Source: Hymenobacter negativus (GTDB taxonomy: Bacteria > Bacteroidota > Bacteroidia > Cytophagales > Hymenobacteraceae). Taken from it: 64,000 nucleotides of DNA. Positions 55,595-64,000 of this stretch are shown in pieces (positions within the stretch are counted from its first letter, which is position 1; every line of letters starts with the position of its first letter). Position numbers and translations under genes: made by a program. The notes under the pieces are model-generated. The model saw nothing but the letters and a program-made list of their open reading frames with translations, was not told the origin of the DNA and ran no database searches. The stretch lies in contig NZ_JAEDAE010000008.1 of NCBI RefSeq assembly GCF_016056375.1, forward strand, positions 62,001 through 126,000, read 5' to 3'.

Positions 55595-56713
55595 TCAAAT
55601 AATCGTGCTGACGCCAATTTCCACGTTGTTCTTGTTCCACTGCTTCTCGTTGGAATCGGCAATCCAGAAGGCGATGTAATTGCCCACTTCCTCGGTGGTA
55701 TAAGGCGCGGTAGGGTTCAGCTCGGGCGTCAGAATCCCGTTGTTAAGGGCCTCGTCCACGGCCTCGCGCACCAAGGCCGCTTCGGCAGGTAGCTCCAGAT
55801 GCTCCAACAGCATCGCGGCCGACAGAATGGCGGCAATGGGGTTAGCAATGCCCTTGCCCTTCGCCTGCGGGTAGGAGCCGTGAATGGGCTCGAACAGCGC
55901 CACCGCCTCGCCGATGGAGGCCGAGGGCAGCAGGCCCATGGAGCCGGCAATGACCGAAGCCTCGTCGGAAATAATATCGCCGAACATGTTCTCGGTCAGA
56001 ATCACGTCGAACTGCGTGGGATTGAGAATGACCTGCATGGCGGCGTTGTCCACAAACAGGTAATCCACCGTCACTTCTGGGTAATGCGAAGCCATTTCGC
56101 GCACCACTTCGCGCCAGAGGCGGGAGGTTTCCAGCACGTTGGCTTTATCAACCAGCGTCAGCTTCTGCCGGCGGCCGGCGGCGGCCTGAAACGCCAGGTG
56201 CGCGATGCGCTCCACCTCGGGGCGGCTGTAGGTGCAATGGTCATAAGCGGCCTCGCCGTCGGCGGTGCGGCCTTTGTTGCCGAAGTAGATGCCGCCAGTC
56301 AGCTCCCGGAAGATGACCAGGTCGGTGCCCTGGATGCGCTCCTTTTTGAGGGGCGAATGGGTCAACAGCACGTCGTAAGCCGTGACAGGGCGGATGTTGG
56401 CGAACAAACCCAATTCCTTGCGCAGGCGCAACAGGCCCTGCTCGGGGCGTACCCGGGCGCTGGGGTCGTGGTCGTACTTCGGGTCGCCGATGGCGCCCAG
56501 TAGCACGGCATCGGCGGCGCGGCAGGCTTCGAGGGTTTCGTCGGGCAGCGGGTTGCCAGTGGCGTCGATGGCACAGGCGCCCATCAGGTGCGAGCTCAGG
56601 TCGAAGCGGTGGTCGAACCGCTCGGCTACGGCTTCGAGCACTTTTACGGCTTGCCGGCACACTTCCGGCCCGATGCCATCGCCGGGCAACACAGCTATTC
56701 TTTTGCTTACCAT
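55595..56713 (-). CDS. leuB: 3-isopropylmalate dehydrogenase LeuB
   Basis: 372 residues. It oxidises and decarboxylates 3-isopropylmalate to 2-oxoisocaproate with NAD+ in leucine synthesis. L-P-G-D-G-I-G-P-E-V near 9-18, L-L-G-A-I-G-D-P-K, R-P-E-Q-G-L-L-R-L-R-K-E-L, V-D-K-A-N-V-L and the C-terminal G-S-A-P-type region F-E-P-I-H-G-S-Y-P are the family motifs. It is the last gene of the leuACDB operon, 12 bp after leuD. Confidence 0.95.
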   Translation of the reverse strand: MVSKRIAVLPGDGIGPEVCRQAVKVLEAVAERFDHRFDLSSHLMGACAIDATGNPLPDETLEACRAADAVLLGAIGDPKYDHDPSARVRPEQGLLRLRKELGLFANIRPVTAYDVLLTHSPLKKERIQGTDLVIFRELTGGIYFGNKGRTADGEAAYDHCTYSRPEVERIAHLAFQAAAGRRQKLTLVDKANVLETSRLWREVVREMASHYPEVTVDYLFVDNAAMQVILNPTQFDVILTENMFGDIISDEASVIAGSMGLLPSASIGEAVALFEPIHGSYPQAKGKGIANPIAAILSAAMLLEHLELPAEAALVREAVDEALNNGILTPELNPTAPYTTEEVGNYIAFWIADSNEKQWNKNNVEIGVSTII

Positions 56714-56725
56714 CTTCTTAGTTGC

Positions 56726-57322
56726 TTACCAGGTCCAGGTTCGGTTTTGTTCGTAGGTTTCGATGGCGGGCTTCTGGCTCACCAGATAGTCGATGTCGTC
56801 GTAGCCATTAATCAGGCATTCCTTTTTATAGGCGTCGATGTCGAAGTGGAAGCTGTCGCCGGTGGCGGGCACGTGCAGCGTCTGCTCAGGTAGGTTCACC
56901 ACGAATTGGGTGTCGCCGTCCTTTTCGGCGAGGGCAAACAGGCGGGCCAGCTCGGCCTCCGTCACTTGCAGCGGCAGCAGGCCGGTGTTTAGCGCGTTGC
57001 CCCGAAAAATATCGGCGAAGTAGCTCGAAATCACCACCCGAAAACCGGCATCATATAGCGCCCATGCCGCGTGCTCACGACTGGAGCCGCAGCCAAAATT
57101 CTTGCCTGCCAGCAGAATCTGGCCGGCATAGCTCGCATCGTTGAGCACAAAGTCGGGTTTCGGCGTGCCATCGGCGTGGTAGCGCCAGTCGCGGAACAAG
57201 TTTTCGCCGAAGCCTTCCCGCGTGGTCGCCTTCAGGAAACGGGCCGGAATAATTTGGTCCGTGTCGATGTTTTCGAGCGGCAGCGGCACGGCGGCGGAGT
57301 ACAGGGTTTGAAACTTTTCCAT
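56726..57322 (-). CDS. leuD: 3-isopropylmalate dehydratase small subunit LeuD
   Basis: 198 residues. With LeuC it isomerises 2-isopropylmalate to 3-isopropylmalate. The swivelling-domain motif N-I-D-T-D-Q-I-I-P-A-R-F-L is near 18-30, and G-K-N-F-G-C-G-S-S-R-E-H-A-A-W-A-L near 73-89 is the aconitase-family signature. Length is typical. It is 4 bp from leuC and 12 bp from leuB. Confidence 0.96.
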   Translation of the reverse strand: MEKFQTLYSAAVPLPLENIDTDQIIPARFLKATTREGFGENLFRDWRYHADGTPKPDFVLNDASYAGQILLAGKNFGCGSSREHAAWALYDAGFRVVISSYFADIFRGNALNTGLLPLQVTEAELARLFALAEKDGDTQFVVNLPEQTLHVPATGDSFHFDIDAYKKECLINGYDDIDYLVSQKPAIETYEQNRTWTW

Positions 57323-57326
57323 GGCT

Positions 57327-58721
<1,395 letters not shown>

Positions 58722-58732
58722 GGGAGTTGGGT

Positions 58733-58843
58733 GTAGAGACGCAATATTTTGCGTCTCGGCGTAAGGGTGGTTTTAGAGGGGAAAACGGGGGCAATATTGT
58801 TCGGACGAACCTTACGCCGAGACGCAAAATATTGCGTCTCTAC
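58733..58843. repeat. Perfect 34-bp inverted GTAG-hairpin pair (REPIN-like)
   Basis: The left arm GTAGAGACGCAATATTTTGC continues GTCTCGGCGTAAGG; the right arm is its exact reverse complement. Each arm folds alone as AGACGCAA/TTGCGTCT after GTAG. It lies inside the leu operon, upstream of leuC; the right-arm coordinate may be off by one base. Confidence 0.9.
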
Positions 58844-59019
58844 ATCGTGCGTCCTTCCGCTTGCGTGAAATCAGCGGCAGTGGGTGCTGCCTGCTGAATC
58901 ACGGCGACGGCGTAGCTAATCCAATCGGCGCAGCGCTGGGGGAGCGACGCCGGTTGGTCGGGCTGGTGGTTTTCGGGGGAAGCGGTTAGGCTGGTATAAA
59001 CTACTTCGTTGGCAAGCAT
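58840..59019 (-). CDS. Small ORF between leuA and leuC, 59 residues
   Basis: From the ATG at 59019 the frame reads M-L-A-N-E-V-V-Y-T-S-L-T and ends A-E-G-R-T-M with a TAG that belongs to the GTAG of the repeat. It begins 16 bp after the leuA stop. The middle part, P-Q-R-C-A-D-W-I-S-Y-A-V-A-V-I-Q-Q-A-A, is helix-like. No family is recognised. It may be a real small leu-operon gene or chance; its place and the stop-in-repeat pattern support the first. Confidence 0.4.
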   Translation of the reverse strand: MLANEVVYTSLTASPENHQPDQPASLPQRCADWISYAVAVIQQAAPTAADFTQAEGRTM

Positions 59020-59034
59020 AGTGTTAATTTTTAA

Positions 59035-60201
59035 TCAATTAGCGGTTACGAGTTTTTCCTGCTCCACCAAGCGGTGCAAGTCTTTATCGACGACCTCGCG
59101 CTGGCGGTCGGCGAGCTGCAGGAAGCTGGCGTAGGCCTTGTTCAGCTCAGGCTTTTCGAAATCGTAGCCCAGCTTCTGGAGGCGGTAGGCCAGCGCGGCG
59201 CGGCCCGAGCGGGCCGTGAGCACGATGGACGAATCGGCCACGCCCACTTCGCGCGGGTCGATGATTTCGTAGGTTTCGCGGTGCTTGATGATGCCGTCCT
59301 GGTGGATGCCGCTGCTGTGCGAAAAGGCGTTGGCGCCCACAATGGCCTTATTGGGCTGCACGGGCATGGTCATCAGGTGCGACACGATGGCCGAGGTTTC
59401 GGCCAGCAGGCGGGTATTGATATTGGTATTTAGGTTTAGATAAGGGTGCTGGCGCAGTATCATCACCACTTCCTCCAGGGCCGTGTTGCCGGCGCGCTCG
59501 CCCACGCCGTTTATCGTGCACTCAATCTGCCGGGCGCCGTTCATCACGCCCGCGATGGAATTGGCAGTGGCCAGGCCCAGGTCGTTGTGGCAATGCGTGG
59601 ACAGCCGCACGGTGTGGATGCCGCGCACGTTTTCGTGCAGGAATTTGATTTTGGCGCCGTACTCCTGGGGCAGGCAGTAGCCGGTGGTGTCCGGAATATT
59701 GAGCACCGTAGCGCCGGCCCGAATGGCCGCCTCGCACACTTGGGCCAGAAAGTCGTTATCGGTGCGGCCGGCGTCTTCGGCGTAAAACTCCACATCCTCC
59801 ACAAAGCTTTTGGCGAGCTTCACGGCTGCAATGGCGCGGGCCAGCACGTCTTCGCGCGTGGTGCAGAGCTTGTGCTGAATGTGCACATCGGAAGTGCCGA
59901 TACCGGTGTGGATGCGTGGATAGCGCGCCGGGCGCAGAGCTTCAGCGGCGGTGCGAATGTCATTTTCGACGGCCCGCGAGAGGCCGCAGACCGTTGCTTC
60001 GCGGGTTTGGGCGGCAATGGCCTGCACGGCGGCAAAATCGCCGGGGCTCGACACCGGAAAGCCGGCCTCAATCACGTCGACGCCGAGCTGTTCGAGCTGG
60101 CGGGCAATGAGCAGTTTCTCGTCGCGGTTTAGCTTGCAGCCCGGCACCTGTTCGCCGTCGCGGAGCGTGGTATCGAAGATTTGGATTTGCTGGGTGGCCA
60201 T
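59035..60201 (-). CDS. leuA: 2-isopropylmalate synthase, short form without regulatory domain
   Basis: 388 residues, against about 500 for the long LeuA. D-T-T-L-R-D-G-E-Q near residue 10, the metal-site region H-C-H-N-D-L-G-L-A near 204 and G-V-G-E-R-A-G-N-T-A-L-E-E-V near 236 mark the catalytic TIM barrel and its lid. The protein ends where the leucine-binding C-terminal domain would begin, so feedback inhibition by that domain is not expected. It condenses acetyl-CoA with 2-oxoisovalerate. Homocitrate synthase is a close relative, but the leuCDB neighbours decide for LeuA. Confidence 0.9.
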   Translation of the reverse strand: MATQQIQIFDTTLRDGEQVPGCKLNRDEKLLIARQLEQLGVDVIEAGFPVSSPGDFAAVQAIAAQTREATVCGLSRAVENDIRTAAEALRPARYPRIHTGIGTSDVHIQHKLCTTREDVLARAIAAVKLAKSFVEDVEFYAEDAGRTDNDFLAQVCEAAIRAGATVLNIPDTTGYCLPQEYGAKIKFLHENVRGIHTVRLSTHCHNDLGLATANSIAGVMNGARQIECTINGVGERAGNTALEEVVMILRQHPYLNLNTNINTRLLAETSAIVSHLMTMPVQPNKAIVGANAFSHSSGIHQDGIIKHRETYEIIDPREVGVADSSIVLTARSGRAALAYRLQKLGYDFEKPELNKAYASFLQLADRQREVVDKDLHRLVEQEKLVTAN

Positions 60202-60367
60202 GCGATAATCGCCCGGAATCGAGGGGCTGCGGTTGTGAATAGATTGGCAAGAAGGCCCCCGCGCCAGCGCCGCAAAACCGTGTTTTTGGAAAATCTACTA
60301 TTTCCAAAAGTTGGTTTTTATCAAATAACCATTTGCTTATCAAAAACTTGATTTATCATTCCATACA
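60202..60367. promoter_or_regulatory. Divergent AT-rich promoter region with operator-like palindromes
   Basis: It separates leuA from a plus-strand gene. TTTTGGAAA (60284-60292) and TTTCCAAAA (60301-60309) form a 9-bp perfect inverted repeat with an 8-nt spacer. ATCAA (60339-60343) and TTGAT (60348-60352) form a second with a 4-nt spacer. ATTATCAAA-like words repeat nearby. They look like regulator sites but the factor is unknown. Confidence 0.5.
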
Positions 60368-61912
60368 ATGCCTACCAAAAGTCCGGAGCCCGTTTTTCAG
60401 CTGATAAAGTCCTTGACGCGGACCGAAAAGCGCCATTTCCGGCTGTTCACCAGCCGGCCGGGCGCGGGCGAAGACCTGAAATTTCTGCTCCTTTTCGATG
60501 CTCTCGACGCGCTGGAAACGGCCGACGACGCAGCTGTGCTGGCCCAGGTGCCCAGCCTGAAACGCGCCCAGCTGGCCAACCTCAAGGCCAACCTCTACCG
60601 CCAGCTGCTGGCCAGCCTGCGCGTGTACCACGCCGGCCAGAACCCCGACATTCAGCTGCACGAGCAGCTCGACTACGCCCGCGTGCTCTACAACAAGGGC
60701 TTTTACCAGCAGGCGCTGCGCATGCTGGAAAAGGTGAAGCAGGGCGCGCGCCAGGCCGAAATGCCGCACATCGTGCTGCTGGTCCTCGATTTTGAGAAGC
60801 TCATCGAAAGCCAGTACATCACCCGCAGTCTGAAGGACCGCGCCGATACCCTCACCGCCGAAGCCACCGACACCGTGGCCCACCTGGCCAACCAGCACGC
60901 GCTCAGCAACGCCTCGCTGCGCCTCTACGGGCTGTATCTCAAGGCCGGGCACGCCCGCAACCGCGCCGACCACGAGCGCATCACGGCGTTTTTTCGGACC
61001 CACATGCCCGCGGTTCCGGCCAACGAAGGCGGCTTTTTTGAGAAGCTGTATTTCTACCAGGCCCACGTGTGGTACCACACGCTCGACCAGGATTTCCGGG
61101 CCGGCTACCGCTACGCCCAGAAGTGGGTGGACTTGTTTGAGGCCGCCCCGCAGATGAAGGAGCTGCAAACCATGCTCTACATCAAGGGCCTGCACAACCT
61201 GCTGGCTTCGCTTTACAACCTACTTTACTACAGCAGATTCAAGCAGGTGCTGAACATCCTCGAAGAGTTTGCCGCCAACCAGACGCGCCGCAGCAGCCCG
61301 AACACCGAAATACTGCTCTTCCAGTACCTTTTCACCAACCGCATCAACGCCTACTTCCTTGAAGGCCGCTTCACCGAGGGCCTGGAAATCATTCCGGACC
61401 TGCTGGAGCAACTGGAGCGCTACAAGCCCCAACTCGACCTGCACCGCACGCTGGTGCTCTACTACAAAATTGCCAGCCTGTACTTCGGCAGCGGCGAGTT
61501 TGAAAAAGCCATAGAGTACTTGAACCTTATTATTCAGCACAAGGAGCTGAGCCTGCGCGAGGACCTGCAATGCTTCGCCCGCATCCTGAATTTGATTGCC
61601 CACTACGAGGCCGGCGACGACGCCAGCCTCGATTACCAGATTCGCTCGGTGTACCATTTCTTGGGCAAGATGGACGACCAGCAACCCATGCAGGTCGAGA
61701 TTTTCCGGTTTCTGCGCACGGTGGGCAGCATTGCGCCACACGAGGTGCGCGAGGCGTTTATCCGGCTGCGCAACAAGCTCATCGTCATCGCCGCGATGCC
61801 CTACGAGGGCCGGCCATTTCTCTATTTGGATATCATTTCGTGGCTGGAAAGTAAGATTGCCGGGGTGCCGGTACAGGAGGTGATGCAGCGGAAGTTTCGG
61901 GGGATGAAGTGA
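60368..61912 (+). CDS. Helical-repeat (TPR-like) protein of unknown function
   Basis: 514 residues, entirely predicted alpha-helical. Repeats of about 35-40 residues are visible, for example Y-A-R-V-L-Y-N-K-G-F-Y-Q-Q-A-L-R-M-L and Y-K-I-A-S-L-Y-F-G-S-G-E-F-E-K-A-I-E-Y. No signal peptide, membrane segment or enzymatic motif. It is similar in style to long conserved hypothetical proteins of Bacteroidota. It is divergent from leuA, and its function is open. Confidence 0.6.
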   Translation: MPTKSPEPVFQLIKSLTRTEKRHFRLFTSRPGAGEDLKFLLLFDALDALETADDAAVLAQVPSLKRAQLANLKANLYRQLLASLRVYHAGQNPDIQLHEQLDYARVLYNKGFYQQALRMLEKVKQGARQAEMPHIVLLVLDFEKLIESQYITRSLKDRADTLTAEATDTVAHLANQHALSNASLRLYGLYLKAGHARNRADHERITAFFRTHMPAVPANEGGFFEKLYFYQAHVWYHTLDQDFRAGYRYAQKWVDLFEAAPQMKELQTMLYIKGLHNLLASLYNLLYYSRFKQVLNILEEFAANQTRRSSPNTEILLFQYLFTNRINAYFLEGRFTEGLEIIPDLLEQLERYKPQLDLHRTLVLYYKIASLYFGSGEFEKAIEYLNLIIQHKELSLREDLQCFARILNLIAHYEAGDDASLDYQIRSVYHFLGKMDDQQPMQVEIFRFLRTVGSIAPHEVREAFIRLRNKLIVIAAMPYEGRPFLYLDIISWLESKIAGVPVQEVMQRKFRGMK

Positions 61913-61922
61913 TGTAGCGTGG

Positions 61923-62030
61923 ACCTCACCCCCGGCCCCTCTCCCGCGGAGCGGGGAGCCAGTCGTTAGCAGGATAAAAGCCGTCAGGCTCCCCCTCTCC
62001 GCGGGAGAGGGGGCCGGGGGTAAGGTGACG
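61923..62030. repeat. Inverted repeat pair, CCTCACCCCCGGCCCCTCTC family
   Basis: The left arm CCTCACCCCCGGCCCCTCTC and right arm ending GGGGGCCGGGGGTAAGG pair imperfectly around a loop near 61963-61985. The core is the same as in the pair at 312-478. Confidence 0.85.
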
Positions 62031-62071
62031 CCGGCCGTACCTTTGCGGTCCCATTCACGCGCTCAAAAACA

Positions 62072-62608
62072 ATGTCGGCAACGACCTTCCTGCTGCTTTT
62101 CAACCTGCTTTTTGCTCTGCCGCCAGCCCCGAAACCGGCCACCGTATTCCCGGTGCCCAGCGGCGTGCCCAATCAGCTTTTCTACCTGCAGCGCGACCCG
62201 AATACTAACACCGTCATCTACCAGCTGAACGTGGACCGCGCCGGCCACCTCAACGAAGACGAGCCCGTGAACGTGTTCTGGATTCGCTACGACGAGCACG
62301 GCGAGCGCAAGGACCTCAACTTCATCCAGCGCAAGTTTGCCTACGGCCTCACGGCCGAAAAGCTGGCGACGGATAAGTACGAGCTAAAATTTGCGGCTTA
62401 CAACAAGGTCCGGTTCTACCTGCTGCGCTCGCCCACGGACAAGGCGCTCCACGTCTACACCACCATCGCCGGCAAGCAGATTCAGCTGGAACGCGTGTTT
62501 TTGCGCATTGAGGGCGGCACGTTCTGGGTGCCGAATGTGAAGTACATCGAATTCAAGGGCCTAAATACGGCTACCCTCCAACCGATAGTGGAGCGGATAA
62601 CGCTGTAG
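62072..62608 (+). CDS. DUF4833 protein
   Basis: 178 residues. A hydrophobic N-terminus (M-S-A-T-T-F-L-L-L-F-N-L-L-F-A-L) is a probable signal peptide. The body has F-Y-L-Q-R-D-P-N-T-N-T-V-I-Y-Q-L-N, V-N-V-F-W-I-R-Y-D-E-H-G and V-K-Y-I-E-F-K-G, which match DUF4833, a family of unknown function seen in Bacteroidota. Secreted or periplasmic location is likely. The gap to the next gene is 78 bp. Confidence 0.75.
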   Translation: MSATTFLLLFNLLFALPPAPKPATVFPVPSGVPNQLFYLQRDPNTNTVIYQLNVDRAGHLNEDEPVNVFWIRYDEHGERKDLNFIQRKFAYGLTAEKLATDKYELKFAAYNKVRFYLLRSPTDKALHVYTTIAGKQIQLERVFLRIEGGTFWVPNVKYIEFKGLNTATLQPIVERITL

Positions 62609-62686
62609 CGTGCACTCTGCGAGTCCGCGCTTCACTCCGTGTATCTTTGGCTACGGCCGTGCCCCTTGGCCCGGCCTCTTTTCTGC

Positions 62687-64000
62687 ATGATTTCGGCCGC
62701 TTCTCTGCAAAACCTGTTCGGCATCAAAGCCAGCGAAACCCGCACTGTGGGGCTGTTTTTGCTGCATAATTTCCTGCTTGGCATTGGCTCGGTGCTGGTG
62801 TACGTGGCGGCCAATGTGCTGCTGCTCGAGCACAACCCCGAGCACAGCCTGCCGCTGGGCTACATCGTGGGCGCGCTGGCCATGATGGCCGTGGGCAAGG
62901 TTTACACCCATTTCGAGCATCATTACCTGCTGAAAAAACTGGCCGTACGCGTACTGCTGGCCGTGGTGGCGCTGGTGGGCGTGCTGGGCGTGCTGGTGGT
63001 GCTGGGGCATTCGGTGGCGGCGGCCGTGGCCATTATGGCCGGCTACCGCGTCATTTACTTGCTCACCAATCTCGAATTCTGGGGCGTTTCGGCGGTGGTG
63101 TTTGATGTGCGGCAAAGCAAGCGCCTGTTCAGCATCATCAGCTCGGGCGACATGCCGGCCAAGGCTCTAGGCGCAGTGCTGGCGGCCCTCATTCACGGCG
63201 ACGCGCAGCTGCCAGTGCTGCTAGGTGTGTCGTTTGTGGCCTACCTGGGGGCGTTGCTCACGCTGCGCGCCACGCTTAGCTCGCACGTGGTGGAGGCTAC
63301 GGCGCGGCCGGTACGGGCGGTGGCCCGGCCCCAGAAGAAACTGGTGCAGCAACTGTTCGGCGGCAGCCAGCTGGTGCTGGCTATGTGCCTGAGCTTGGTG
63401 ACCATCGCGGGGGTGATTACGGCCGTGGAATACATGTTTTTCCTGAACGTGAAGCACAAATTTCATGCTTCGGAGGACGTGATGCAGTCGGTAGGCTGGA
63501 TACTGGCGGCCACGTACTTAGCCGCCACATTCTTCAAGCTGCTGGTGAGTCGGCAGGCGTTGGAGCGCTACGGCGTGCAATGGTCGTTGCGGCTGCTGCC
63601 GGTGGTGGCGCTGGTAGCGCTGGCCGTGTTTGGCGGCTACAAGGTAGCCAGCGGCTACTCGGCCACCGGGCAGCTGGCGTTCTACTGCGGGCTGTACCTG
63701 CTGCTCGAAGTGCTGCGCCGCACCGTATTCGACCCTGTGTTTCTGGTGCTGTTTCAGCCGCTGGCCCCGCCGCAACGGCTAGCTGCTCACACGTTGGCCA
63801 AGGGCTTTTACGAGCCGGTGGGCATGGCGCTGACGGGCGTGCTGTTCTTCGCGCTGCGCTCGTCGGGTTTGCTCGATGGCAGCCTGCCGTTCTTCTGGAT
63901 GGGCGCGCTGCTGCTGTTATCCCTGCTGTTTCTGCGCCGCACTTACTTGAATTATCTGGCCGAGTTGAAGGAAGGCCTAGGCCGCCGCTTCGCCGAAACC
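62687..64000 (+). CDS. Polytopic membrane protein, MFS or nucleotide-translocator-like, 3' end outside window
   Basis: The frame opens at ATG 62687 (M-I-S-A-A-S-L-Q-N-L-F-G) and is open for 438 codons to the window end. About 10-12 hydrophobic segments are visible, for example G-L-F-L-L-H-N-F-L-L-G-I-G and V-V-V-L-G-H-S-V-A-A-A-V-A. S-S-G-D-M-P-A-K-A-L-G-A-V and the C-terminal half are like ATP:ADP-translocase/MFS-type proteins that in Bacteroidota may carry further HEAT or cyclic-nucleotide domains. The domain beyond the membrane part is not visible, so the function is open. Confidence 0.7.
   Translation, partial: MISAASLQNLFGIKASETRTVGLFLLHNFLLGIGSVLVYVAANVLLLEHNPEHSLPLGYIVGALAMMAVGKVYTHFEHHYLLKKLAVRVLLAVVALVGVLGVLVVLGHSVAAAVAIMAGYRVIYLLTNLEFWGVSAVVFDVRQSKRLFSIISSGDMPAKALGAVLAALIHGDAQLPVLLGVSFVAYLGALLTLRATLSSHVVEATARPVRAVARPQKKLVQQLFGGSQLVLAMCLSLVTIAGVITAVEYMFFLNVKHKFHASEDVMQSVGWILAATYLAATFFKLLVSRQALERYGVQWSLRLLPVVALVALAVFGGYKVASGYSATGQLAFYCGLYLLLEVLRRTVFDPVFLVLFQPLAPPQRLAAHTLAKGFYEPVGMALTGVLFFALRSSGLLDGSLPFFWMGALLLLSLLFLRRTYLNYLAELKEGLGRRFAET

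Overview
The window looks like chromosome of a high-GC member of the Bacteroidota, most probably Hymenobacter or a close relative. The evidence is a SusC/SusD pair, a type IX secretion (T9SS) sorting domain, DUF5686, DUF4833 and PorT-like barrel proteins, a TAnnTTTG-type promoter, GC-rich codon use and many hairpin repeats of REP/REPIN type. No tRNA, rRNA, CRISPR array, prophage or complete insertion sequence was seen. Genes at both edges are cut: a hemA 3' end at the left and a polytopic membrane protein at the right.

Left part (1-18.6 kb): a molybdenum cofactor (Moco) district. An FdhF/YdeP-type molybdoenzyme, a small unknown protein and FdhD lie together on the minus strand. DctA and an MOT1-type molybdate/sulfate transporter follow on the plus strand. 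Further on come moaA (minus), moaD-moaE (plus), moaC with a MobB-like/MobA fusion (minus) and moeA (plus). These supply molybdate uptake, molybdopterin synthesis, metal insertion, nucleotide attachment and FdhD sulfuration for one molybdoenzyme. Two MFS exporters, a hotdog thioesterase, a barrel protein and a PRISE-like reductase are interleaved. A cobalamin riboswitch at about 7.8-8.0 kb has no recognisable B12 gene downstream.

Middle (18.7-36 kb): nudK and a DeoR regulator diverge. An SAM-I riboswitch precedes metH, followed by metF, so methionine synthesis is set by SAM. Next come a lipoprotein, a DUF2007-like zinc-ribbon protein, a PA14-OmpA protein, an SDR with a histone-like tail, an OFA-family transporter with its 48-residue small subunit, a gluconate-dehydrogenase-subunit-3/GMC/GH1 operon, a channel-like membrane protein and a secreted protein with an eight-residue glycine repeat.

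Right part (36-64 kb): a DUF5686 outer membrane protein, then a seven-TM DISM receptor whose C-terminus is an IS1595-type transposase zinc ribbon. A polysaccharide utilisation locus (GH3, SusC, SusD, PKD lipoprotein, two GH16 enzymes, T9SS two-module binding protein) is predicted to take up beta-1,3-glucan. After it come LysR-YeiH, then the leucine operon leuA-(small ORF)-leuC-leuD-leuB on the minus strand, a helical-repeat protein, DUF4833 and the truncated membrane protein.

Long inverted repeats sit in many intergenic gaps. Several have arms that start with GTAG followed by a short hairpin, as REP sequences do, and in five places the TAG of that GTAG is the stop codon of the gene in front.
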